From Sanguinoderma infundibulare (lineage: Eukaryota; Basidiomycota; Agaricomycetes; Polyporales; Polyporaceae), in NCBI GenBank assembly GCA_032821775.1, contig JAVLRN010000004.1, forward strand, positions 3,162,001 through 3,226,000: a stretch of 64,000 nt of DNA, read 5' to 3'. Position numbers and translations under genes: made by a program. Of this stretch, positions 44,090-56,200 are shown piece by piece (position 1 is the first letter of the stretch; every line of letters starts with the position of its first letter). The notes below the pieces were generated by a model. The model ran no database searches. It worked only from the letters and a program-made list of their open reading frames with translations, and was not told the DNA's origin.

Positions 44090-46524
44090 CTATGGAAAGG
44101 GTCGAACAGGGGCCGTAGCCGACGTCAGCACCGCTAGGGGACGGGGAGCGATCTGATGCGTACCGATGTTCGAGGGGATGAGAACAAGGGGATGGCGGCT
44201 GGGGCAAATTCGACCGAACGGCAGCGAGGGGCCTTTTATACATAAAAACTTCCATGATTGCCCTTTTTTGGTTGGTGTGCCCATTTTCATTTGAGACATA
44301 TCTATCTTCCAAATTTGGAAGATATGAAGCTTTGTAATGCTAGGCGGAGCCCGCCTCCGTCGAGGAAGATTGAAGTAAGTTTGATGTAACCATGCGGAGA
44401 AAGTGTGGGTACAATAGTCATTCTGGCTGCAGCTGTGTCCAGACCGAGAAGCGCAACCGAAGCACGTCCGTGAGTACATAGCATGACGATGACTGGACCA
44501 TGAACTTGGAATGGGAGGGCCGATATGGAACCAACAAGCAGAGCAGACAGAGCATTCTGCCGGAACAGTGGAACCGGACCGCGTGCGCACGAGGTGCTCT
44601 TGTATGCACCGCATGGGCTGGCGCGGCGGAACCTGCGCGCAAATCGCCGTGGTGGTCCCTCGGCTCTCTGCTACCGTCGCACGGGATCCTGTGCCTGAAG
44701 TCGCCTTCGACCACAAGCTTAGAAGAACAGAACCAGGCACAAGAAGACCGGACATGGTATCTCGACGTCCTCGGCTTACACGGCGAGCTCGAAACGGGAG
44801 ATCGTCCATATAGTATGTCGGACGACGGCACAACCCTAAGTATAGCACAGGACCAGGCGCAAGAAGAGCGGACATCGCAGGAAGCCGAGCTCGTCCGTGT
44901 AGTATAGCTTGTCTTCGACGAACTCAACACACCACAGCGTACTGCGTGCGCACGAGGTGCTCTTGTATGCACCGCATGGGTGGAACCTGCGTGTAAAGCG
45001 CCGTGGTGGTCCCTCGGCTCTTGCATGGGATCCTGCGCCTGAAGTCGCCTTCGACCACAAGCTTAGAACAGAACCAGGCGCAAGAAGACCGGACATGGCA
45101 TCTCGACGTCCTCGGCCCACACGGCGAGCTCGAAACGGGAGATCATCCTTATAGTATGACGACGGCACCAACCCTAAGTATAGTACAGGACCAGGCGCAA
45201 AAAGAGCGCACATCGCGTTCCGCCGTCAGATGTCCACAACAATGGAAGTGGAACTCATTCACGGGTAGGATGAAGGGAGCAAACCTGGGCACGAGGACAT
45301 TGTCGAGCTGCTCATGGCTCATGAACGGTGAAGGCGCCGCACTTCCCCTCTTGTTAGCCCGCCTCCCGTCATTCTCTCACCCGTCCGCTCACCGCCATCC
45401 ACGTCCCGTCGCCGCGTCATGATTCTTTCTTTTTTCCATCTACACTCATAGACGACCTTTTCCGTCCGTGCTGTTAGGAGATAGCTACATATTTAACGGC
45501 TCGCAAACACGGAAGGAGCACGCTGCGGTGTGCTCCGGGTGTGATTGGACCAACTGATAGGCGGGTCGTGACGCTGAGCAAGGGCGCTGAGCGGTACAGT
45601 CAACGGGAGGGCACATCGGGCCAGTCCTAAAACGGGACACTAAGCGGAGGCGCTTGAGCGCGTATCTGGATCGAGGCTGATCTCGTACGTGTCTCGGGGG
45701 TCTCCCTTGATCCGCTCAATCGGATCGGAATCGGTCTGGGGAAATCTCTCTCAGATGCATGCCGACTGAACAGAACTCCCATCAGCGAACAAATCTCGCA
45801 ACAACAGACGCATGCCTCGATGTAGTTGCCGGTGTCAATACCTTGACTGTGTTGTTGAGCCGTAGGCTGGACGTAGTCATGATCCATCCGGGGCGAAAAA
45901 TCGGCCCTTTAAAATTCGCGCATCACGTGTAGTCGTCTAGACGTCACGAGCAAACAACATGTCCCCTTCCAGCTCCATACAGGTGTTGTCACTCCGTACA
46001 CTCCCGGAAAGTAGCCACATACGCCGTAACCGGCCTGAACGCTACTATAACATCGGATCTCTCTCTCTCCATTCGAGCTCGGCTCCTATAAGGGGGTCTG
46101 CCAGTGCCTAAGCACTATTTTTGGCATGGGACTCGTTTCTGTCCTTTGGACGTATGCCGTGGGTTGGACGGGTGGCGATCGCCCAGACCGAGGATATAGC
46201 CGATCATGCTGTTGACGGGGAGCGAGCGAGCGAGCGTATGACCGGCGTTCGGCGTAAGCGGGATCACGGGGAACCGTTGAATGTGCAGACGCCTCTTGAA
46301 GCAGTCCTTGTCCAGGCACTAGGGTATTGATGGGCCGAACAGCTGCATGACACGGTCGTCCTGTCGCAAGCATTCGTGACCCTTGAGCACGAATTGGTAA
46401 TCCGAGAAGTCTCTGCCTTTGATCGACAACCGACGAGGCGGAAGTGTACGTGTACTATGTAAGGACCCACGGACGTTACACCAAATTGTCAATATCTCAA
46501 AACAATACCAGGGCGCCCGGCAAA
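44090..46524. other. Non-coding interior of the KDZ element with an imperfect tandem duplication
   Basis: Units of about 270-300 bp at 44582-44880 and 44942-45215 share long blocks (GAGGTGCTCTTGTATGCACC, GAAGTCGCCTTCGACCACAA). Each holds two short copies of ACCAGGCGCAAGAAGA. The rest (45220-46524) has no recognised gene. Confidence 0.55.
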
Positions 46525-47339
46525 CTAGTCTTCAATGACCTTCATCCCACGCCGTGCGAGATCGCATCCCCTCCTGCAACGAGCCGGACTTTTCTGACGT
46601 GTAGCGCTGCACTTCTGACCAATGCTTGAATATGCCGACCTTGGTACCAGAGAGACCACAAACCGCTTCTTGCAGTGGTTCGGATCGGGCGGAGCGATGT
46701 ATTCTTCTATACGCGCTATCGGATTCGCTGACGTAAAGGTGTAGAAGGGGCGGGAATACATACTCGAAGGGTCGACCTCATCCTCCGCAGGCGCCTTGTC
46801 AGCATCTGTGGACGAGGACGTCGGGGCCGCTTTGGCGGCAGCCTTCTTCTCAGCCTCCTCCCGTTTCATCTCCTCGAGTGTCATCGCGATCAGTGGACGA
46901 GCTCTGCCTTCCCTTCAGGAGTCACTGGGGGGCGGGGCCGCCGAGCATGAGCTGGAACAGCCGGCTTGTCAGCGCAATCATGAACAGGTAGTGGTGCCGG
47001 GGACTCCGAGGCGCATCGGAGAGAACCAAGTTCCGAAGCGATGCCACAGGGATGTCTGCGATAGCAGCAAGATGAGCGCGAGTGGGGGTTGGCGGATACG
47101 GGGGCTGAGCACTGTTAGGCTGCCTGTGATTCATCGTGGACAGTGGTCGTGTTTACGGTGAACTGGAACACTGGCGGCGGTGGAGCCATAATTGTTGGAG
47201 CCGCGGTGATAGACTCGACAGGATCGGGAGAAGAGGGTGGCGTGAGATAGGGAGGGGAGTCGACCGCTTGCTCCTCGTCCGACGCGGTGGGGTCGATGAA
47301 CGGCGATGACTGTGTAAGAGCTACAGATGAACGGAGCAT
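46525..47339 (-). CDS. Unrecognised small gene of the KDZ element (tentative)
   Basis: Two protein-like stretches on the minus strand: 47339-47115 (P/T-rich, [20 protein letters not shown]) and, in other frames, 47100-46920 ([20 protein letters not shown] and [15 protein letters not shown]) and 46884-46640 ([35 protein letters not shown]). Intron positions linking them are not certain. No family recognised. Confidence 0.35.
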
Positions 47340-47659
47340 AACGTTAGCTCACAAAGAGATCAAGGGATTAATGGCGCACGGACCTCCTCCTGTCAAATGC
47401 ACGGCACTGGGTGACAGACGAGAGACTTTGGGGAGTCTGGGAGGGCGGCGGGTGGCAGGGCGACCCTGAATTGCATGCTGGAAGCTCAGTCAACTTTATG
47501 TTTACGAATCAGGCGTGCAGAAGCGTGGAAAACGATGTCTGGCTACGAAGCCCTAGACAATACCTTTGAGTCTTTTCCAGGCCTTCCGCCCGACCTCTGA
47601 CGTGGTCACCTTCCACGCCCCACCCGACCGCTTCCTCCTCCCCTTCGCATCTTCCCTCC
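47340..47659. other. Spacer between divergent KDZ cargo genes
   Basis: About 320 bp, probably a bidirectional promoter region. Nothing else seen. Confidence 0.4.
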
Positions 47660-49916
47660 ATGCCTCGCAAACGTTGGACCTCCAAAGACCAGTTTGAGTG
47701 GTTAACTGGCCGGCTCGATGACTTCCGAAAGGCTTGCACAGAAAACCAATCGACTCCGTGGTTGAGCGGCACGTATCAGGACTGGTCTGACAAGTTTCCC
47801 GACGGCTTTGAGAACCCGACACAGAAGGTGCTCAATAAGTTCAACGGAGACGAGGAGAAGACCCGTCAGCATATGAAAGGCTTGCGACACAAGGTTAGTA
47901 CGGCAACGTGTGACTGATCATCCGATACTTACGTTCATCATGCCAGCAAATCTATTGGTGGTTTTGGAACCGGCGGAGCGGGGAGGAGACTACGAAAAGC
48001 AAGAAGTCAATCTTGTCGCTCACAATGAAGAAGGCTCGGCCGCCCCAACCATACCAGGCGTATCTTACCTTGTACACTGAGAAGATTATGCCCCTGCTGC
48101 ACGAACAGTACGACGAGTACTCCGCATCCTTGCCGCCTGGCGAGAAGAAGAAGCATTGGTGGTCGTTCGTGATCGCGAAGTCGAAGGAGATGCTAGAGGG
48201 TGAGACAGAGAGCGTCAAGGAGGAGGTCGAAGAGTACCGCGATATGATCGCAAAGGGCGAGGAATCTCTTGATGAGTTCCTGAGGAAGCTTGAATCCGGG
48301 GACTGCGACGCTGCGACATCCCATGAACGAGCGGAGCTGTTACAACAGTAAGCTTCCGAACCACCGCCGGCGTTGCCAGTATGTGCTTACCTTGTGTCCA
48401 AGCCGGATCAACCAGCTCCCCGACACAGCCCGTTACCTTCTGGACTCAATCAAGAAACTCACGAATTGGAACGGGACACTGTTCTTGGGCGGGCCGAACC
48501 CTCAAGATGGCGAGATGACGTCCTTGATGTGAGGGCTGTCCAATCCGCGCTCATCGTTGACTCAGCGTTCACACGTTCACAGCGTTCACAATGGCCGTAC
48601 TCTGACGCTCAACAAGACCTTCGAGGATGCGACGACCCACTGGAAGACGGTCTCCCAAGCTTGGGACAAGTTCATCACGGCATGTTATGGTAAGCATCAT
48701 ATAATGCGGTTATTATCGTGACAGTCGCTGACGATGTACCAAGCTGCCGATGCCGCGAGCAAGTTACACGACGCGTTCATGAACGAAGCCTCATCCCCCC
48801 AACCCAGTCCATCGAACGACCCACAGCCTCGTTCATCTGCTTCTCCAACAGCTTCCCCCTCGTCTCTTTCTGCCAGCGAAAATGACAAGACCACTGAGCT
48901 TTCGACACCCGGCAAGAAGCGCAAACGGGACCATGGCAAGGACAAGACGGAGAGGAAGAAGAAGAAGGACCGGAAGCGCAACAAGGTCAAAGGGTCGAAG
49001 GATGCCATAACGGAAGCCCACTCATCTGATGATGAAGAGGCGGAGGATTCGCGGAAGAGGAAGGAGCGGAAGCGTTTTGAGCGGGCTGCAGAGGATGAGC
49101 ACTCGGAGGCGACGAGCACTCGTAAGTCGTCCCCCATTGGTAGCGAGTTACGTCTGAAGCCCACATCTCTATGCTCAACCTCTGCATCACCTCCCTCTAC
49201 TCCAGGGTCGACCCCCATGTCCCTTCCTGAGCCCAATTATGATGACGAGCGGCGCAGGACGATCGAGAAGAATTGCGCCACGCTGGCTGCCGCCGGTTTG
49301 GACGGTGCCTTCCGCCAGCTCGGCAATACTGCATCGAACGGCGCTCCTGCCGTACCTCCTTGGATAACGACTGCCATCTCCCATCTCGAAAATCTCAGCA
49401 TCACGAACACGTGGTCGGAGCTGCTCAAGAACTGGCAGGCTTTCGAATGCGCCATGGGACACCCTGACGGCAAGGTATGTCTCGATGGCTCTTGCATGTT
49501 GTGTATCTCACGTCCGCTGACCCTCGTCGTAGAAGCGTATCAGTGCAAAGCATCGGCCTGAGGAGGTTGCACGGTGGATCAACAACGGTCGCGACTACGA
49601 CCGGATCCCGTGCCCGGATTCTCTTGAGTCCTTTGGCTCACGGTGGATTAGTTGGTGGAGGAAGCTACAGCCAAATGTTCGCCAGAATGCAGAGAACTGG
49701 CCGCTGCCGCGCACAGTCCCGGAGGACGACTTGGAATGGGATTCAATCCGTCGTGGGGGGTGTAACGGAATCTTCGTCGTCGTCATGTCTCTCGCGATCT
49801 GGGCGTCGGCGGTTGAAGTAGGAGCTGAGCCTCCTGCCGACCTTGCGCATGCCGTGGATGATGTCAACTGGACAATCTCCACGGTGCTCGAGACCCATCG
49901 TTCCGGGCTGAAGTAG
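47660..49916 (+). CDS. Six-exon cargo gene of the KDZ element, unknown function
   Basis: Exons 47660-47893, 47947-48347, 48403-48528, 48583-48689, 48744-49474 and 49533-49916 join to 660 residues, and every phase closes. N-terminus MPRKRWTSKDQFEWLTGRLD suggests a Myb/SANT-like or helix-rich start. It is followed by IYWWFWNRRSGEE, RPPQPYQAYLTLYTEKIMPL, a long disordered linker with a basic KRKRDHGKDKTERKKKKDRK tract and acidic patches, and a C-terminal block ARWINNGRDYDRIP...GGCNGIFVVVMSLAIWASAV. I recall similar hypothetical proteins as multicopy in mushroom genomes, but no function is known. Its position inside the KDZ TIRs makes it transposon cargo. Frame intact. Confidence 0.8.
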
Positions 49917-50279
49917 ACCACCCACAACTTCGAGGAGGATGGGTAGGAGGTGGAGGGCTGACGTACGCAGAAGCCGGGCGCATAGACGCTGTGTATAAGT
50001 CAATTCCATACTGTTCATTCGCGCATAAGCCAACTCGTTCCCTGCGCGTTCCCTCCACTATCGCATTTCTCTCGCTTGGTCATCACATTCCTTCATCTGA
50101 TTCCCAGTATCGTCCACGCCCTAATCCCTGTAGATAGATGTCGCATATAATCCAGCACGTTAACTCATATTATTGCACTATTGCTTACGTGGTTTCTTGT
50201 AATCTCGCAATAATGATCAATAGTGACGTTCCCTTGCGTGTTAGGTGTGCTATTGATATTGCTGGCCATTTGACTAAGG
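49917..50279. other. Non-coding 3' flank of the KDZ cargo gene
   Basis: Leads into the right minisatellite. No gene seen. Confidence 0.4.
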
Positions 50280-51152
50280 TACAAGTGCGCATATGGAGCA
50301 TATACAAATAGGCGGGGGTGGTACAAGTGGAATATACTAATGGGCAGGGCTGGTACAAGTACGCATATGGAGGATATACTAATGGGCGGGGCTGGTACAA
50401 GTACAAATTTAGAGGATATACAAATGGGCTGGGCTGGTACAAGTACGCATTCAGAGGATATACTAATGGGCGGGGCTGGTACAAGCAGGATATACTAATG
50501 GGCTGGGCTGGTACAAGTACGCATTTAGAGGATATACTAATGGGCGGGGCTGGTACAAGTACGCATTCAGAGGATATACTAATGGGCAGGGCTGGTACAA
50601 GCGGGATATACTAATGGGCAGGGCTGGTACAAGTACGCATTTAAAGGATATACTAATGGACGGGGCTGGTACAAGCGGGATATACTAATGGGCTGGGCTG
50701 GTACAAGTACGCATTTAGAGGATTTACAAATGGGCGGGGCTGGTACAAGTACGCATTCAGAGGATATACTAATGGGCGGGGCTGGTACAAGCGGGATATA
50801 CTAATGGGCTGGGCTGGTACAAGTACGCATTTAGAGGATTTACAAATGGGCAGGGCTGGTACAAGTATGCATTCAGAGGATATACTAATGGGCGGGGCTG
50901 GTACAAGCGGGATATACTAATGGGCTGGGCTGGTACAAGTACGCATTTAGAGGATTTACAAATGGGCAGGGCTGGTACAAGTACGCATTTAGAGGATATA
51001 CTAATGGGTGGGGCTGGTACAAGTACGCATTTAGAGGATTTACAAATGGGCAGGGCTGGTACAAGTACGCATTTAGAGGATATACTAATGGGCGGGGCTG
51101 GTACAAGTACGCATATAAAGGATATACAAGTGGGCAGGGCTGGTACAAGCAT
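50280..51152 (-). repeat. Right minisatellite inside the KDZ terminal inverted repeat
   Basis: Inverted counterpart of 38439-39274, same unit with 42-bp and 32-bp spacings in a different order. It ends in the near-identical outer TIR (51153-51302). Confidence 0.92.
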
Positions 51153-51310
51153 AGGTATATAAGATATACAAGTGAGGAGACGATACACAATGAAGGAAAT
51201 ACAATTAGGCCAGTTGTAAGTGAATTACAGACGGGTCATAAAATAGTCCCCCTCCTACCACAGTTATGGGGACTTGTATTACAAGTATGGAAGCTACTGG
51301 TGACGGTCGC

Positions 51311-52778
51311 GCGGTAAGGCCAAGCCCGCTGACGCCGCTGTGCCGACCTCTCCTTCCGGTCACCCCCTCCCTTCTGTGCCCGACGTCGCTCGGGACGTCG
51401 CCGGCCTCACCATCTCCCCTCCGCCTCCGCCCGCGCTCGCCACCGCCGCCGCCCTTGCGACTGCCGTCGGCGTCGCACCCGCCGTCGCTCCCTCTCTCGC
51501 TTCCGCTCCTCTGCGCACTCCGCCCAACGTCACCGACGAATCGCGGAAATGCCCACGGGGTCCACGCACCTCGTCCTCGTCAGGGGAGACCGCCGGGGCC
51601 GACGGCAAGGACAAGCCCAAGCCGCCCAAACGGTCGCGCCCGACCGTTGAGGTGGTCATCACCACGCCGTCGCAGAAGCCCTCATCGAAGTCGGCACCCG
51701 TCGCACCACCGCCCCCGCCACCGGTCGCAGCGGCGACTGGCGACGAAGAGATGGAGGAGAGCGGCAGTGATCCCGCGATCGACCTGTCGCTGTACTCGGT
51801 AAGTCGCATCGCGCTTCCCTTCGCGTCTCCGGCTAACGGCTCCCATAGTGCGACTATTGCGGGAAGCAGCACAACACAGCGTGCATCCTGCGGCCCGGTC
51901 GCCCCAAGTGCGACAAGTGCCACAGCTTGCAAAAGGGCTGCCAGTATGGCCCAGAGCCCTACGCCACCTGGTTCGACCGGGAAGGCTACACCCGCGGTAA
52001 GTCGCCCGTTCTTTTTCCGGTGTTGCTGTCGCTAACGACCGCCGCAGGTGGTATCGCGATCCGTCCTCCCCGCCACCTCGTCGAGGCGGGCCAGGCTCGC
52101 GGGCGGTGGAAGGTCGACCGCGACGGCTTGGTCGTCCAGTCGACCCCGCCTCCGCCCAGGCCGCGCAGGAAGAAGCAGGCGCCGCCGCCTCCGCGCACCG
52201 CTCCCGGTCGCGACAACCTTCGCTCTCCTGCGCTGCCCGTTGCGGGCCCTTCCTCTGCTGCCCCGCCTGTCGCGGGCCCTTCCTCGGCTCCCCTTCCGGC
52301 CGCCGACTCCTCTTCGTCCACCCTTCGGACCGCCGGCCGCGTCTTCACCGAGACCGTCGGGATCCGCATCCCGTCACCCGTCGAGGCCTTCCGCCGCGCC
52401 CTCGCTCATGACGGCGGGCCTCCCATCGCCCCTGGCACCAATACTTGCATCGCCGGCCAGGGCAACTCCATCGTCTACGACGGCGGCGACGATCTCGACC
52501 GGCTCGATATCTCGCAGGCGCGACGGGAGTATGTGCGCGGCCTCCGCATCCAGCGCGTGAGCCTCGTCGCCCAGGTCGAGGTCCTCCTGGAGCTGATCGA
52601 GGAGACGCAGGTGTGCGAGCTCATCGTGACTGGCCCCCAGCCTGCGCGGACGACTCCAGACACCACGGAGGAGGACGACGACGACTTCAGGGGGTCGTCG
52701 GCGGACTCCAGCTCGGACGAGGAGGACGAGGAGGTCGTCGCGCCTGCGCCCGCGCCCGCCGGGCAGGATGAGGAGTGA
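51311..52778 (+). CDS. Antisense accessory gene of element D, part 2 (Zn2Cys6-like cluster)
   Basis: Exon 2 remainder to 51798, exon 3 51849-51996 (148 nt, the same length as in C), exon 4 52048-52778. Exon 3 encodes C-x2-C-x7-C-x8-C-x2-C-x6-C ending GCQYGPEPYATWFD. Exon 4 starts GGIAIRPPRHLVEAGQARGR and ends acidic. Whole protein before the KDZ hit: 585 residues. Outside the Cys cluster and two short blocks it shares little sequence with the C version, although their gag-pol is nearly identical. Confidence 0.8.
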
Positions 52779-53292
52779 GTCGCATCTTGTCGCGCCGCGG
52801 TCGCGGCTCTTTTTGGACTTGGTTTTTGCTGTCGCGTCCCGCTTTTCTTGTCGCCTCTTGCCTCGGATAATGTAGCTGTTGTCGCTTTGGTTTCTTGTAA
52901 CTCACTGTCGTGGTCGCAATCTTCTCGCCTCATCTTCTTGTCGCTATCGCAGTATCGCAGTCTTGGTCGCCGTGTCGCAGTGTTGGTCGCAGTGTCGCAG
53001 TGTTCTATACTTTACACAAGATCAGTAATACTATCTATTCTCGACCTCCAAACGCGTGTGTAACAAGAATATTTTCCCGAGGGAAAGGCTCAGCGTGAAG
53101 TCCTTCATCGCCAAAAACCCTCGCCATCGCGACAAAGTCGCGATGGAAAATCGGTCGCAAGGTGCATCCAAGGTCGCAAAGAATATAAAAGAGAGACTTA
53201 TGAAGAGGCGATTGGGGTATGCAAAAGATAGAAAGAGCGCAATATGGGAGATATGGAGATGGATAACAAGTGAAAGCAGATACTCAGCTCGA
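52779..53292. other. Spacer between antisense gene and pol of element D
   Basis: About 510 bp with GTCGCAGTGT-type short repeats near 52960-53000, matching the equivalent spacer of C. Both convergent transcripts should end here. Confidence 0.45.
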
Positions 53293-56200
53293 CTAGCCCA
53301 TGTCGCCCACCTCGTCGCTACCGTTCGGCAATGTTGCATTGTCAGTTGCGTGATCGTCTTCGACACCCGCGTTGTCGGCGTTCTTCATCTCGTCGAGTCG
53401 CTTCTGCGAGATGTCGAGGAGCTCGTCGGAGATGTCGACCGACTGTCGCGCGAGGTAGGGGAGGAGTCGGAAGGCCGCGACTGGTCGGTGGAAGACTGTC
53501 CCGTCGAGTTCGCAGACGACGTACGCTCCCCCGCAGTTGCGGGCGAGAACGACAAGTGGTCCGAGGTATCGTGGTCGCATCTTGCGGTTGAGAGCCTTCT
53601 CGATCTGCGTGTGCCGGAGGAGGACCAGGTCGCCACGCTTGAAGTCGAAGTCGCGGATGGTCGTCGCGTGGTCGCGCTCGAACTTGTACGCTGCTCGAAG
53701 TCATGCTCGGTAGACGTCGGACTGGAGGTCGGCGATCTGGTCTTGCCACTTTTGGAGCGCGGTCGCGCGCTGCGCGATCAGGTCAGTCGTCGACAGGATC
53801 GAGTCGGGCGGTGGGAGCAGATAGGTCGCTTCACCGATGTCGAATGGCAGGATCGGATGACAACCTGTAGCTGCGAAGTACGGTGAGCAGCCCATGCGAC
53901 GTCGCGTAGTTACCCTTTCTGCCCAGAAGGCGAAATGAGCGACTTGCGACCACTTGGTCTCGTCGCCGTCGGCAGCCTTGAACAGAACCTGTCGCACGTC
54001 GAAGTGGGGTCGCTCGACGATGCCATTCGCCCGCGAGTTGTAGCCGCTGATTCGGATATGTCAGAGGTGATACTTGCGCGCAAGGTAGCCAGCTGCTTTG
54101 ACGAAAGCCGCGCCGTTGTCGGTGACGATCTCTGCGAGGCCACCCCAGCGACAGATGACGTCTTGGAACAGCCAGTCACCGAGGGTCTTCTCGGTCTCGA
54201 CGCGGAGCATGCGCCACTCTGGGTAGTGCGAGATCGCGCAGCGCGCCTGGACGATGTACTTGAAGCCGCCGGAGGCGGGCATGTGCATGGTGTCGATGTG
54301 GACTCGCGCGAACAACGGTGCGGGTGTCGCGACCGTCGGCGGGATAAGGACCTGTCGCGTCTGTCTCGTCTGGCAGAGATGGCAAGTGCGAACGTACCAA
54401 GTGACGTCCTCACGAAGGGACGGCCACCAGAATCGCTCTGCGATGAACTGCAACGTCGCATAATTGCCGCGATGCCCTATGTCGTCGTGCGCCTGTCGGA
54501 GGATCGCGAGTCTCTGGTCGAGGCCGACTACGAGCTTGTGTGCGCCATGGCTGTCCTTTCGCCACAGTCGGTCGCTGTCGACGAAGTGCTGCTGGCAGTA
54601 CTTGATGAACTGCGGGTACACCTTGTCGGAGATGTCGCTTGGTTGTCGGAGGTCGCGGAGCCACCTCTTGACCTTGTCGAGTCGCTCGTTCGCTCGCCGA
54701 GTGAAGTCGGAAGTCGGGATGTCGCTCGTCGTGGTCACAGTGTCGCTTGTCGGCTCCTGGTCGGTCGATCCCTCCCCCTCACTGAAATCCCGACCGTCCC
54801 CGGTCGGAGACGCGATCGTGAAAAGTTGCAGGGGAGAGGCGCATTGTCACGGTCGCGTCGGCAGCATCTGGTGCAGGAAGCCGTGGACTTTGTCGATCCA
54901 GTCCTCGAAGCCGTCGTCATCGTCGCGCAGCTCGTCGCCTGGTTGTAATGGTCGCCGCGACAACCTGTCAGGTCCGTGCAACGTTCCAGGGACGTGCACT
55001 AGAGTGAAGTGGAACGTTAGTATCGCGACGATCCAACGGTTAATGCTAGCGCTTGGAGAAATGTCAGGGTTCTGGAGCATGCCCTGAATGTATCGCGCGT
55101 CGACCTCGACGACGAGGTTTCAAACACCGATCAAGTAGACCTTAAGGTTCCGCAGGGCGCGATAGAGGCCGTAGATCTCGAGCTTCGGTTGCGAGAATCG
55201 CGCCTCCCTGTCGTTGAGCGTTATTGATCCGAAGCGACTGTAGTACCGCTTGCGCGGGTCGTCGATGTCGCACTGGCAGAGGTGGAAGCCGACCGCGATG
55301 TAGGAGGTGTCGACAGCGAGGATGACGGCCACGCCCGACTCATAGTCGATCGCGCGGAGCGCCGGCGACTCGATGACCGCCTTCTTGAGGTCCTCCTGCG
55401 CACGGAGTTGCTCGTCGCCGAACTCGAAGGGGACGTCCTTCCGCGTGAGCTTCACGAGTGGCCAGGCGCGCTTCGCGAAGTTTCGAATGAAAAGTCGCAA
55501 GACGCCGACCGTGCCTATGAACGTGCGGATCTCCGATATGTTCCCGCACGGTCCCCAGTTGACGATGAGGGCGACGCGCAACTGTTCGGGTTGTTGCCCG
55601 ATCGGAGTGCATCGCTGGCCGATGACGATGTTCTCGATGTCGATGGGCATCGACTTCGGCCCGGAGTAGGTGCCGCCGGCGTGGCTCATACGTGTGACGA
55701 TGCGATTCTGGTTGTCGAAGTGTTCCTTGACGAAGCGACGAACGCCGGGGTTGCGTGGGATGGTCTCGTACTTGCCGTTGCGGTCGCGATAGTCGGACTT
55801 CGGGCCCTTGCCGGGGACGTCGTCGATATACGGTACCGTCCACTCCGGGATCTCGGGCTGCAAGATGTAAGTGACGTCGTCGTGAAAGATAGGTACCGAG
55901 TTGCACCACCCCATCGGGAGGGTGCAGTGTCGCAACGCGCCGAACGGTGTCTGGAAGGTCGTGAGGTTGCGCGACGACTTTGCGATCAGTCGCTCGTCGT
56001 AGCCGACGTAGAGGTCGTACATCGAGCCGCACGGTCGCCCGCCGAACTGCTCGGCAAGATAGTCGGGCGTCGGGGTTACACCCGAGTGCGCGATCGTGAC
56101 CTTGTTGAGTGGCTCGAGGCTGTGGACGATGCGCGGCTTCCCATCCTTTTTCGCGACACAGAACCAGCGACCGCAATACAACGAATTCGACGGCTCGTAC

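Larger units (their letters stand above)
38287..51302. mobile_element. Element E: KDZ (Kyakuja-Dileera-Zisupton) DNA transposon
   Basis: 13.0 kb with 8-bp TSD ACGGTCGC (38279-38286, 51303-51310), the TSD length known for this superfamily. TIRs start (C)ACCAGTAGCTTCC and run about 150 bp nearly identical before entering minisatellite arrays of about 850 bp at each end, in opposite orientation. Cargo: a minus-strand KDZ transposase with CxC2-type cysteine cluster, a small coiled-coil gene (minus), a possible small gene (minus) and a six-exon gene (plus). It interrupts exon 2 of the antisense gene of D. No TET/JBP oxygenase, sometimes associated with KDZ elements, was found. Confidence 0.9.

Noticed and set aside
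38287..51302. TET/JBP dioxygenase cargo expected in some KDZ elements
   Set aside because: No HxD...H oxygenase pattern with TET/JBP context was seen in any cargo frame.
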